DNA from: Branchiostoma floridae
Taxonomy: Eukaryota; Chordata; Leptocardii; Amphioxiformes; Branchiostomatidae
Length of the DNA stretch: 64,000 bases
NCBI RefSeq assembly: GCF_000003815.2
Contig: NC_049983.1
Span: 12,224,283 to 12,288,282, forward strand
Reading direction: 5' to 3'
Below the pieces are notes generated by a model that saw only the letters and a program-made list of their open reading frames with translations, was not told the DNA's origin and did no database searches. A program made the translations under genes and the position numbers. Below are positions 35,813 to 47,573 of this stretch, one piece after another (position 1 is the first letter of the stretch; each line of letters begins with the position of its first letter).

Positions 35813-36186
35813 CAAGGAGGCTATTAAACCTCCTTGCTTGTATCTCAAAAGTATTAAACCTCCTTGGTTGTATCTCAAAAGTAAAAAGCTCTCTTCTGCA
35901 TGGCAAAACCTAGAATTAGTGGTAACATGACTTTCATGGTCTTTTCTCTACAACTTAGTACAAGGCTAAATTCACTTGCAGTACGTTTTAGCCTTCTGCC
36001 TAACTCCATAACCAATACATATTTGGTGCCAAACCTTAGCAGGCTGAAAGTTAAGACGTGCACACTGTAGCATCTTACTAGTTTGTTAGTGAACAAATGA
36101 ATGAATTGGAATACAGACAAAAGCGATATTTTGTATACCATAAACTTGCATTGATCATTTATCAAGAATTTAATAAAACCTCCTTG
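35813..36186. mobile_element. 374-bp inverted-repeat element, CAAGGAGG family
   Basis: The left end CAAGGAGGCTATTAAA (35813-35828) matches the inverted right end TTTAATAAAACCTCCTTG (36169-36186). Near the left end a 31-base unit, TATTAAACCTCCTTGCTTGT and onward, is tandemly duplicated (35822-35852 and 35852-35882). The first copy can fold with the terminus as CAAGGAGG-8 nt-CCTCCTTG. The interior is AT-rich without coding content. Confidence 0.5.
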
Positions 36187-36954
36187 CATTGATCCACCAT
36201 GCCATGTAAACATCTGATACACGTATTTCTTTCATCTTTTGTACAACACATAAAAACACAGTTGGCTTTTGTTTGAACTTGATTCTCCATAAAAATTATT
36301 CAAACTCCATACTTACAAAAGCCGCCTACCTTTTCATGACCCAAAACCTTTCATGTGCATTGTAATCGGATTTTCATGAGAAAGCCCCCAGCCGCACTAC
36401 ATTGTCAGCCCCTCTATTCAGCAGACGTGATTTGAATACATTATCCATGGAAAATTACAGGGAAGAGACAAATTCCCCATGCAGTGGCCAGTGTGAGCAA
36501 ACTCGCTTCAAAAATCGATGCAGCAGTTTGATCTTCTTTATCCCACATCTATGTAAGCTGGAGTAATGAGCATTGGGGAAAGCAGTGGGCAAGAATTTGA
36601 GAACCAAACGACTTGGTTCCAGACAAGGAAATTTCTAACAGCACTAAAAGAAACACCCTCGCGGGGCCCCCTGTCACATTGTTGGCGTGTTTGAGGAACG
36701 ATACAGCCACACCCAACTGAAAGGTTTGCAGCAAACAAGGCCCAACTATGTCAAAATTTCTCCCCAGGACATCGCTATGGTGGTTAAAATATAGAATACA
36801 CGACACCAATCTACAAATGTAACCAACAGATAGGATTATCAACCGTCAAAGGACGTCAGAAACTTGCAAAAATTCTTGATAAGAAAGCCCAGCGGAAATC
36901 CAACCAGAGAAGACTGTGTCGACATCAACAACATAGCTCTGCAGGGGGTTGCGA

Positions 36955-37396
36955 GCTGTGCGCATGCGTTCGTGGGGCTATTTGACCTTTCACCCAATTT
37001 TCAGGTCAAAGGTGACAAAAAGCCCATGATGTAATGTTGTACGCATGCGTAATAAGGCAAACCTCCTGAAAATCAAAGCGGGAAACCCCGAAACGTCGAC
37101 ATTCTATGGCCGCCATGACAGAAGGGGAGGTTATAGAAAACTATATTTTGGATGTTTATTGTGACGGCATTTGAGAGTATTGTGTTGCTTCTACGGACCT
37201 GAAATTCACCAGGTATATACAATAGTGCAACATAGAAGTATCGATGTTATTGGAAAGTGAAAATTAGTCACATTTTGGTCACTATAGGGGTATTGGCAGA
37301 CGAGTGTATCGACAGAAGTGAAATTTGTTTTTCCCTCCACTGACCTGTCAGGTCTTCCTCTGTGACGAGAGGAGCTTGGGTACCTGGTCATCGCAG
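36955..37396 (+). promoter_or_regulatory. KMT2E: Promoter and untranslated exon 1 of KMT2E homologue
   Basis: Two CGCATGCG NRF1-type sites (36960-36967, 37042-37049) flank two nuclear-receptor DR1-like elements (36983-36995 and 37003-37015). A YY1-type ATGGCCGCCATGAC follows at 37106-37119. A strong donor CATCGCAG/GTAAGT at 37396/37397 ends the exon. It contains a 22-codon upstream ORF, MAAMTEGEVIENYILDVYCD and two more residues, at 37106-37174. The transcript would splice to the acceptor at 47573. The assignment of this promoter to the downstream gene is by position and strand. Confidence 0.55.
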
Positions 37397-38647
37397 GTAA
37401 GTTTATACATTGTTGTATATAAGAGATGTGCGTGCGATAAGCTCTTATTTTACATTTTAGCAGGAGTAATATAAGTTATATGCTTGTAAGTTGTGCTATT
37501 TATGCTCATCAGGTAGTGGGCAGACATCTTTGTTTTGAAACGTTCTTAGGACGTATACACGTTCCCTTGGGCCCCCAATTAGCACCTTGTACAGTAGACT
37601 TTCTCCACCAAAGGTTGTGATATTAAAAATATATATTTCAGGCTGTAATTCAGAAGTCAGAGGAGTATGGTTCGTGGACAAAATAAAGTAGGAATGCTAT
37701 GTATGATTTACGGAACGAACCTGTGGTCAACTCGCACCATTATGTAGTCATTTTGATGAGACGACTCTCATCATACAGTATATTGTGAGACAAATATAGC
37801 TCCCATTTTTCTGTATCTAAGTTTGTTAATAAGAAACATGTAAACTTTCATTGCTGTACGTTTGTTCTGTGGCTTTGATGTACTTTGTCCTGACCAAAGG
37901 CTGAGTTTTGTTTACTTTTCACCAGGCAGACTCTGCCCTAAGTTCATGAGGAATTTTAATCTTTCTTTTCATCTTTTGGTATCAAATCACGAGTTATATG
38001 TGCCAGGAAGTTGTACTGGTCAGGAGACAAAAACATATTTCCTCAATTTGCCCTACATATAGTGAATGTAGTAAGAGGCTGCTATCTTGATCACAACATC
38101 CTGGTCAGCAGAGTGTTTGCTACCAAGTGACAGAAGATCTCTAGTTGTGATAAGGTTGTTCAGTTAGTGCACTTTTTTGGGTCAGCATATATTACTACCA
38201 CACTGTCCTATGTGATGGTCCTGTAAATGGGATAAGTATTCAGGGCATAGGTTACAGTTCAATAGAACACCAATACAAACTATTTTAGGACTGTACAGAT
38301 GGCACTGGGCATGACTAGATGGGAAACCCTAGGTGCAACCCTATTTGTCAAGAAATGACAGGATGTAAGAAATGAATTACTACTAGTAATATGCTTGAAT
38401 GGGGTTTGGTGTGATGTTTTTGAACATTTTAGGGGACATTTTATCCTACGGTGTTGCTAGAAGTAGAAGTTGTAACATCATAGCAATTACAGCAAAAGTA
38501 TGTGGAAGGCCTAGTATTATTTGAAATTGTGTGAGCATTGCATCACTGGCCAGTTCTACCCAAATCAACAGCACAAACTACAACCAAGTTGCTACAACTG
38601 ATACAAACATCCATAACACACTCTATAGTACTTGTTTTAATATTGTT

Positions 38648-38727
38648 ATTAGGGATGTATACTAGTTTGGCTTCATCAGGTCCAAGTCCAGGTTTAGGTC
38701 CAGACTTAGACCTGATACTGTGTAGTT
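38648..38727 (+). mobile_element. Fragment of the hAT-like MITE family
   Basis: About 80 bases start TTAGGGATGTATACTAGT and run through CATCAGGTCCAAGTCCAGGT and GACTTAGACCTGA. They join one terminus directly to the right-hand CAGGTCC repeat block seen at 15110-15543 and 34640-35104, consistent with an internally deleted copy. Confidence 0.5.
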
Positions 38728-40659
38728 GACATTTTTGGGGTTACCAATATTTGGAATAGAGAATGCAGGCTGATATGCATAACTTTCAAAGTTTCTTAGT
38801 GATAGAACTTTCAAGAATAATATAGATACTTGAATATTGCACATACAAATGTATACAGTTTGATATCAACTTCAATGTGTTTTTTTTTATAACAAATTTA
38901 TTGTTGATCTAAACCGGAACCAACAGTGACTGAAGAGAGTAGAATACAAATCATCTAGTTTGATTCAGACATTTAATGTTTACTTAACATGGTCAAATTA
39001 CCAAAATATGATATGATATGTGGCAAGAATGAAGTCAAACGACATTGATACTGATAGCTGTAACTTTGCCACATTGTTTTAGAGGCCAGTTAGACTTTTC
39101 CCTTCTCTTCTGTGAGTAGAAAAGTTTTGTGGGTAGCAGTCAGTCTGATTGATATATTTGAACCAGCCAGTCTGATCTCTCTGGGATAAATACTAGCCTT
39201 CAGAGGAATTTTGTCCACGTGACTATGATGTTGGCAATGGCACTGCACTCCGGATATGGAACATTGCAGTCTGGTTGTTAGGTAACAGAGGTCCTGTTTG
39301 GCTTCCATATCTCCAATGTTGGGATCTCTGCCAACTGGAACTTTATCCATATCATAATAACTGTATTACAATTATTTATGTATTCTTGCAAGGTACATCA
39401 AAATGACACAAATAAAGACAGATCTCACTGCCTGCTGTATCCTGTTTTGTACTCGATAAGGAAATTTCCATATTCAATTGTCAACACATTGTGTTAGAAG
39501 GTCATTCTTTTATTGATTTTTTTCCCTCCTCAACAGTCCATGTATAAGATACATGGCAGTATGGAGTGGTATTTTTAAGAGGAATGACCTATTGATCATA
39601 GCATGGCATTTGGATGTGGGTGTGGTATGCAATGAATGCTACACAGTAGACAATAAAATTTCAAGAGTCTCATGTTTTTTAAGTAGGGGCAGGATTTTGG
39701 AAATAGATTGATATGCTATAGTTCTTCTTTGTGTGACTGCCATGATGCTAAATTGTCTGAGAGAACATCACATTTTCCCATTGTTTTATTCATCCATTTT
39801 GTAGCGAGGTGTCAAACTGTTATTCATTATGAAGCTGGTCAGTCCTATAATAACTGATTGTATTCTGTTAGTGTCCTTCTGTCTTTACTAGAGATCAGTG
39901 GAATGTCTTTGTCTTATTTGTATTTTCAGGGCTTATTATCATTCACTTCTGATCATAGAAAGAATATTTAAGATTTAATATTGGATTGTTTTGGTTACTG
40001 GTGTTTATCAGGGCAATATGTTGAAAGTGGGAGTGTTAAAGAAATGACATGGCATGTACAAGTATGTTGGCTTCAACAATTCACAAGTCAAAAATGTGCA
40101 ATGTTTCAGCTGTAGGGTATAGGAATTTTCTTTTATACAACCAGCAATGTCTCTCACCTGCTTATGTCTATCACTAGTATCAGACATCTTCCTCTGACTG
40201 GAGTGCTTCTCCTAATACAATTGGGGAGAGACATCCCTGGTTTAAACTTTGTGTATTAGTACACTAAGTTCAATATCCTAGATGTTTTAGATGTTTCAAC
40301 TGTAGGAATAGAACCTCCTAATATTTGCGCGCACCCTAAAAATGAAAGAAGGCATGCCCTGATGGGATGTGTCAGGAGATCCAGAAGAAACTTAAAGCAT
40401 AAACCGGGAGCAGAATGTTTTCTGAGGCATTTCGGCTTCAGCAAGACATTGCCTCAGTTTTGATCAAAGACCATTAATCTTATGCAGAAGTACCAGATTG
40501 TGCAGAATCACAACAACCTCAGCGGGTCAGAGGTCATATTAACATGCATCAGTAGCATGCCTTTTCAAAGAACTGAAACGATTTGTTCATGAGTGCAAGT
40601 TTGTGAATGTAAAATGTACATTGTGAATGTAAAATGCAAACTGCTGTCGGATTTTGTAT

Positions 40660-40709
40660 GTGCTTGCCCGATAAGACAAGTGAATTTTAGAGAACCTGTC
40701 CAACCCTGA
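40660..40709. mobile_element. Remnant of GGTTGGACAAGT-type element
   Basis: GCTTGCCCGATAAGACAAGT and CCTGTCCAACCCTGA reproduce the right-hand end of the element at 6214-6510. The left end is not recognisable here, so it is a solo end or a heavily decayed copy. Confidence 0.45.
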
Positions 40710-43700
40710 GTATGAAAAATAAACTTGGAAAGTTGGATGGCTTTCTATCATGGTAGCTGTTAGCATAAACTTTTTATGTTGCCTTTGGCTTCATTAAAGT
40801 TTTAATTACCCTTAGCCCCCCTATTGGCTGTGACAAGTAGGGAAAGTGTCTGGGAAAGTATGGAGCCCATGGACTGTGCCACATGCAGAGGATCCAGTCT
40901 GCGCCCTGCTAGTCCCACATCTGTATTCAGTTCTATTGCTTGTTTCATTGGAACAAGATCTCTCTGTAATTTGGTTGGAGCCCACTGCAGGGAAGAATTT
41001 GGTTTTATGTGGGAACGCTTTTGTGTAATGACACGTCTCCCTGTGTCCACCTCCGCAAATGACACATGAATATGTGGTATATATTTTGTCGGCAGATAGT
41101 CATCTTGCAGTATATTGAACAAGGGCGTTTGGAGGGCTTTGGGGATATTCATGTCCCCCATTGCTGCTGGCAGAGTATTAAGCCAGCCCAGCACACAAAT
41201 GAGTTCAGGATATGCTGCAGTGCAATTTACAGCTTATCTCCAATATTCCAGGCTGTGCCTTGCAAACTTTCATGCTAGCATTTCATGGAGCATCTTTGTC
41301 ATTCATATCACAACATCAGTGGAACATCACATCTAGCTAGGCAGCATGTCTGATAGGAGAAGATTAATGTATAATGTGTCTTTCTGATTACAGCATAGAT
41401 CTACTCCAGTGTGATAAAGATTGTTGGAAAATGATCTTTTCAATAACAGTAGACACTACTGTGATGAAATATACTGGATGCAATGTGAAATTTACCTTGA
41501 TATGATTTGCTGTGACTTCATAAGCAGCAGCAACATCATTATTGGGTATGGAATGTTCTAGAAGTTCTGGTTGCTTAGTGCTGTTGAATACAGACTGCAT
41601 GCATGACGTCAGCATGCAGCTACTGAACAAAGAATCTGAAACAGCCTTATCTGTTGTAGCTCTGACAGTACTGTGCACAGGATGCAGGGCACCAAATGCT
41701 GGTTTTCCTGCCTGATAAAAGTGTGTACCGTGGTAGTTACTGTTTTTAAAAGCAGCTACATATAGATAACAATGGGAATGTACTGGAAGCGGGCCAGGCC
41801 GCCATGTTTGTCCCCTTCCTCGTTTTATCCGCCATATTGAATTTAGGTTTGGCGTGATTGATGGCTCCAAATACAAAGCAGTGAGGCCTCTTTAATTTTT
41901 AATGGTGTTTTGGAACCACTTTGCATTATTCATGAGAGCAGAGGGTCTATATATAACAGAGACCCGGATATGTAACAGCATTTTATGGCAGATACTGAGG
42001 TACAAGACACAAGTTTGAGGAATTTAATAGCCATTGAGTTAGCTTCCATGGGAACCACTGAGTAATCTTCAAGTTATTAAAGAACTGCTGTATGTCGACA
42101 TCTGTTGAAAATCTGTTGTTTCCTTGGTAGTTTATTAATAATATATTATATCTAGTCTTGTAGAAGCACCCATGGGCTACCAAGTTAACTGTATGATTTT
42201 TGTGTATGTAAATAATTGTCTCAGATGATCTAAGGTGGTGTATATGTTCATTCATTGACTTTTTTCTTTTTACCTACCCTCAAAATAGCCCAAGATAGCG
42301 TATAGTATTGTGTTTGTGCATTTTTCTAGAACAATCAGGAAAATCAGGCTCATCATGTTGCTTTGTCTGGAAGGGCGTTGCCATCTGTACTGTCAGGGTG
42401 GTAGTAATACAAACCAGTTTTGTGATGTTTACATTAAAATGCTGATATTCTCCTCATAGTTTTGTTATGTATTCTAATGTTGAAATACTAAAATCAATTG
42501 CTAATGCAAGTCATTACAATGGAGTAGAATGCAAGGCAAAATTGTGAAAGCCACTGTTAATAAGTAACATGCAGTGAAATGTCAAGTCAATAAGCTGGCC
42601 TTTGTGCCAGTATTGGAAATATGCAAGTCACATGACTAGGCTCTCTTGTAGAAAAATAGAGCAGGTTAGGAAGGATTAGTGACCTAGCTTTTGGTCTAAA
42701 ATTGTCCTTGATGCTGTCTATTGTATTGCTCTTTCAATGGAAATAGTTTTCTGTCAATAAAACAACAGAAAAAAAATTGGCAATGCATCATAACAGAAGT
42801 TCATACAATATTCATTTAGCTAACAGCATGTTTGTATTGATAAGGCATTGATAAGGTGCTGTAATTGTTCAGTACTATGCCTGTATACTTTGGATAATGA
42901 TTGACATGCTTGCATTATCATGATGGTGGTAGTTTTTGTGTCCTTTGAGCATTGACATTTCATAGGTATAGATATGAAATACCTTTTCCTGGAATATTGT
43001 TAAAATATGTGTAAGCATAATATTATACAGTAGTATATAGCATTTGGAAGAGCTTGTTTTTGTTTGTCATGGATTTAGATGCACAGTATATAAATGTAAA
43101 AGTGTTTACATTACTTTCATCCTGTATTAAAAACCCTTGGTGGGGCCTCCCATAATACCTGAACCTGTGCACGTAGCAGGCATGCGTTGACTAATGCATG
43201 AGAGTACCTGATCACTTCGGGGCTTTTTACAAGACTCTTAAGGCACAGAGCCGTGCCTTGAAAGGGGCTATTGCTACTCAGTGTAAGACGCGGCAGGCTT
43301 TCAGGCTGTTCGGTGCTTTGCTTGGGCTCTAGAGACGAAAGTCAATTTGGTCGAGTCTTCCTAAGTGATGTGTGGCTGAAAGAAGTTTCTCCAAGGCCTA
43401 GAAAGGTTGTTAGCACCAGGGCCAGGCACAAAAAATCACTGTGAATCTAATTTCCTGATAAAAAGACATGCTATAGTATTGTTGCTACTAAATCTGGACC
43501 TACAAACTCTACAGTTTTGTATTACAGTTGATTCTTATTTGGATCTGTGCTAGGTTATGTCATGCTCAACAGCATTTTACCAATATCAAGAGTCACACAG
43601 GAGAAATAACAGAAAGTGAAAAATATTGTTCCAGACACTTAAAACAAAAGCCCTTTTCATTGTGATTACTTGAATATGCATGCAGCATATATGTATACCC

Positions 43701-45239
43701 TTTTCAAAATGTAGGTATTGTATTCTTGTTTTGTCTTCGAATTTCCAAAATCATGCACAATGTATTGGCAATCCTGTATCATTTTTTGTGCCATGACAGA
43801 GTTCTAGTCAGAGGCATTACCCTGTCTGTATTGAATTTGTGATCTGGAAATTCATGATAATTCAAGGACAAAAGCAATTCAATAAATCTTCAGCAGCTAC
43901 TGGTAACATCTGGTGAGTTTGTTTGGCACTTAGCAAGAATACAAACTGAATCAATAGAAGCAGATAAGAGGAATCTGTTTTTTAAGGAATTCGTTTTAAT
44001 GTCTTGTTGTTACAAGCAAGCATATGCATATGGATGAGTTAAACCAGCCTGTGTTACAATGTCGGTCAGACACAGGGTTATGTTTGTCTGGAATCTCAGA
44101 CTGGAACCATTTAGGTAAATTGTCTGCACCTGACATTCCAAGTAAGGTTCGGAGGTAACATACCACTGCAAAATTAGTGGCAATAGTGTCCTTTTACATC
44201 AAATATTGGAGTAGTTTTCATCCTTCAACCAAAGGCAGACTTCATAAGAGTTACAATTAGTCGTCATTTCTAATCGCTATGAATGTTTTGTTAATGAATT
44301 GTAAATAATACCATGATTTGCTTGGAACATCTAAGCAGGTGTCACTGGTTTTGTGTTATTAACAATTTGTAAGTTTGGCTTCTTCATTCACTATCATTAA
44401 ACAGACTACTGTGTCGCCATCCTCTTTGGTATAAAAAGATACCTTTGGACATATCGGTAGAAAAGTGTTCGATTTGACCACCTGATATACATGCAGTATT
44501 CATTGCACGAAGCCTTTCATATGAATTCCCTTTTTGTCTGTGCTGTATTTTTGGAAATGTCAAAGTGCTTGCCCCACCAAAACTCACAATCTTGTTTATC
44601 GTTTCCCTGGAACAAAATTCCTCTGGCAGTGTGCTGGTAATGTTAAGAATAACTGTGCTGGATATATTCCTTTATTATCATTTGTAGACATCTAAATTTT
44701 GCAGGTTTCAAGCTGTCTTTTTGATTGATGCGCCATTATACAGTGTGTTGTGGTACTTTTTACTGAACATCCTCTACTAGTGGCTGGGCCCTTAAGTGGC
44801 AAGTAGTCAATTGTATTTGTTCCAGGATACAGGACTATTCTTGAATCTAAACTTATCCTTCACATCCTTCTGACGTCATGCTTACCATACAAATGAAATG
44901 GGTAGTAGTACATGGGCATTTGTATGCTGGGTTATGAAAAGGACCCAATTTCATCTTTCAAATGGACTAGGGCAAAAAGGGGGGCCAATATCTGAATATT
45001 GGGTTGTTGTGTCCGTGAACAAAATTCTAATATATCAAACTAAGTAATACAGTCAAACCTGGTCTACCGACCACCTGTGCATAACGACCCACTGTCCACT
45101 ACGACCGCCGAAAAGCGGTCCCTTGAATTTTCCCATAGACGTAAGCATTAACATTTCTGTATATGACGACCACTGTCCAACGGGACCACGACCACCACTA
45201 AAGGCGACCGCACGTTACCTAAACACTGCCAAAACGACC

Positions 45240-45710
45240 GCGGCACGTGATTTTGTCACGTGACTTTAATGTTCACGGCGAAAAATGAGCGTAATTACCA
45301 CAAATTATGCCCCTTCCCATTCTCATTACTTCTGGATCGGCACTTCACTCTACAAATTTTCGGTGGCTTCGTGATGAGAATCTCAGGCTAAAATGCCATT
45401 ATATCCAGGGAGCAGACATGAAAGCGTTTAGTTTCACCAGGCTTTTCGAAGATAAACTAAAAAAAAACGCATTTTCTGTCATAATAAAACATCTGACTCG
45501 CTGTTCTTCCCGAGAAATACGTATTTTGCACAGCGCGGTTCTGAATCGCGGCGTCTGCAGGTCGGAAATACGCTCCTCTGATTGGTTGAAACCACCAAAA
45601 CAACAACAACTGCATGTATAATGACGGGGAATCCCCGGCAATCTCGCGCTCTGATTGGTTGGAGCGGTGCATCATGGGAACTTTGCTGCCAGCTCGACGC
45701 CATCTTGTTT
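45240..45710 (+). promoter_or_regulatory. Promoter-like motif cluster inside the pogo-like element
   Basis: In order: a palindromic pair GCACGTGATTTTGTCACGTG (45244-45263), a CCAAT box in CTCTGATTGGTTG (ATTGG at 45581-45585), the perfect kappaB palindrome GGGGAATCCCC (45626-45636), a second CTCTGATTGGTTGG (ATTGG at 45654-45658) and GCCATCTTG, a YY1 site, at 45699-45707. This spacing is typical of TATA-less promoters. Motif-based only. Confidence 0.4.
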
Positions 45711-45934
45711 CAAAGACTTACGTTTTAAAACGCAAAAGAACGCAATTTTCCACGATTACGTTGCACCATCCTAGTTGAAAATGCATAATCCAAAGAACTT
45801 TTCGTGGAAACATGTGTTAATATGTGAATTTATGGTGTCTCAAGCGTAATTTTGGGTTTCGATGCAGCCGTAAAGTGTGCTGAGAGTTAGCGTCGGTTTC
45901 CAAAATATACCCCGAAAATAATGTCGCATTTTTC

Positions 45935-46093
45935 ATGTCACACAAAAACAAAACTCCCGCAAAGAAGAAGCCTGCAACATTTTCTGATCATAGCGATTAC
46001 GTTTTGGGTAGAAATGTTCGTCGATGTGCCGGCGTGCAGCTGCGTGATACCTCAGTTACAGAATATTTGTTGTCACATAAGGCCGCGGTATGA
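45935..46093 (+). CDS. Small basic ORF, 52 residues, unassigned
   Basis: The frame starts MSHKNKTPAKKKPATFSDHS and ends LLSHKAAV at TGA, about 230 bases after the YY1 site of the promoter-like cluster. It has a lysine-rich N-terminus (TPAKKKP, NLS-like) and balanced composition. The last codons overlap a donor-like GCG/GTATGA, so it could be the first exon of a longer product. No family is recognised. It may be the decayed N-terminus of a transposase, a captured host exon or a chance frame. Confidence 0.25.
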   Translation: MSHKNKTPAKKKPATFSDHSDYVLGRNVRRCAGVQLRDTSVTEYLLSHKAAV

Positions 46094-47573
46094 GAAAAAA
46101 TTATGCCAGCCCCGGCACGGCACGCTGCAAAAAGCCGGACGAATTACCACCGTTTTTCTTTTTCAAATTATTCTTCTAATATATCTATTATAGATATCAT
46201 TACAAATATAATACTTTTTAATACGAAGAATAACATAAGTATACGTAATTTTAGCATTATATAACATCGTGTTATCTTGTAAATAATAAGAAAGACAAAT
46301 GCGTTTCATGCATAAATTATCGATGTTCTGACTTGTCAGTTTCTTTACTGCCGCCACGTTGTTTTCTATATAAAGACCACCTATGTATGAAGACCACTTT
46401 TGCTGGGTCCCTTGAGTGGTCTTCTTATACAGGTTTGACTGTAATGTATAATGTAGCAATGCTTTAGAATATTTGTATTATTGTATTAGCAGTGCTCAAA
46501 GGTATTTATTTTGCAGATATTTTTCCGAATAAGTAAATTGATTTATTTCAGACTGAAAGATGATATGAAAATACAAACCCTATTTTGTTATTCACTGTGC
46601 TGGGGCCATTATGCATTTAGTTAATGTCTTGTTTGAAACAAGATCGATGAGGAACGATTCTATTTGAATACTGACTCGACCGGTAACTTGTCAATAAAGA
46701 TGAATCATCAATTGTCTCACCTGTCCCCGATGAAAATGCACTTGTAACTGTAGAACAATTGCTTGCATAAAATGTAAAGGTTGCCTAGAAGAGGAGATGG
46801 TTGCTATTATGCAGGGCGCCATACATCACAGGGGCCCTCTGTAGGTTGTCTTTGTGTGCGGGGGTTTGGTCTCGCCAGCGTACCTGGAGAACAGGGTCCA
46901 TAGACACAGCTGCTGTCCCTCTGTGGTACAGGGTCAGCCATGGAAATTACAAAGATCCATCAAATCAAGTGTCATGCTATGATAAAGCTGATGGAATATA
47001 AATCAAAAGTGTTACCATACTTGCAGGTCATGAGGCAGCATTTTTATTATGCTCTCCTGTAACTTAGATCTATAATGTTTCAATGTTATGAAGGTTATTA
47101 TAAAGAATTAATCATGCAGCATACCTACCAGTAATGACATGTGTAGCGAATATAATGTGGAAAGAGAATTAATCTTCACAGAAATGAACTTCTCAATAAT
47201 GAAGAAATTAAAACTTCCAGAGAAATAGGAAAATTGTTGCGCACAACTCAGGAAAATTATATTATAATCCTTTTGGTACATCTGGAGTTAATTCGTTTAA
47301 AGAAAATTCTCAATAATTTGATTGAGTCCCTTCATGGATTGGAACTACCAAAATGGTAGACATATCCTGTACGGTTTTTCAAGCTACTTATTCCTAAATT
47401 TGTGGGTACCCACGCATTTTCAAAGGGGTTACCAAAGTACATCTGTGTACAAAGTTCACAGTTTATTGCAGTTTCATGCATCATGATGAGAATCAATGGA
47501 AACATGAAAGTTATAACCATAAAAGTTTCGAAGTAAGTTCATGGTGGTATTTCACTATTGCAGGTGGCACCAT

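Larger units (their letters stand above)
33594..36950. other. Intergenic region with MITE relics
   Basis: No coding exon is supported between the FADD-like gene and the KMT2E-homologue promoter. The stretch is AT-rich and holds one hAT-like MITE (34640-35104) and two short foldback elements sharing AACCTCCTTG ends. The remaining short open frames have no domain or splice support. Confidence 0.5.
45050..46441 (+). mobile_element. Tc1/mariner (pogo)-like element with promoter-like core
   Basis: The termini CAGTCAAACCTG (45050-45061) and, inverted, CAGGTTTGACTG (46430-46441) are each flanked by TA, the Tc1/mariner-superfamily target duplication. Both arms share GACCAC-rich subterminal sequence. 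The left arm also matches the fragment at 9030-9173. No transposase domain can be read, so the copy is non-autonomous. The 0.9 kb core differs from the arms: it has paired CACGTG, a kappaB palindrome, two CCAAT boxes, a YY1 site and a 52-codon ORF. Whether this core is the element's own promoter or captured host DNA is open. Confidence 0.65.
37397..47573 (+). other. KMT2E-homologue intron 1 (10 kb)
   Basis: No coding exon is supported. It holds a hAT-like fragment (38648-38727), a remnant of the GGTTGGACAAGT family (40660-40709) and the 1.4 kb TA-flanked element at 45050-46441. Several GC-richer, repeat-free islands (40800-41280, 41750-41945, 43130-43440) look like regulatory DNA. The 162-codon minus frame at 41388-41876 has no domain or splice context. 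Confidence 0.5.

Noticed and set aside
37003-37049. tRNA or other structural RNA gene at the palindromic promoter
   Set aside because: The symmetry does not form a cloverleaf and no A/B boxes are present; NRF1 and DR1 motifs explain it better.
41388-41876. 162-codon minus frame in intron 1 of the KMT2E homologue
   Set aside because: Long for chance, but it has no recognisable domain, low-complexity-free but unstructured composition, no matching splice partner, and overlaps a motif-rich island that reads better as regulatory DNA.
45307-45621. 104-codon plus frame inside the pogo-like element
   Set aside because: It overlaps the promoter-like cluster (CCAAT box), has no transposase motif and is not followed by any continuation. 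Open length is explained by the GC-richer composition.
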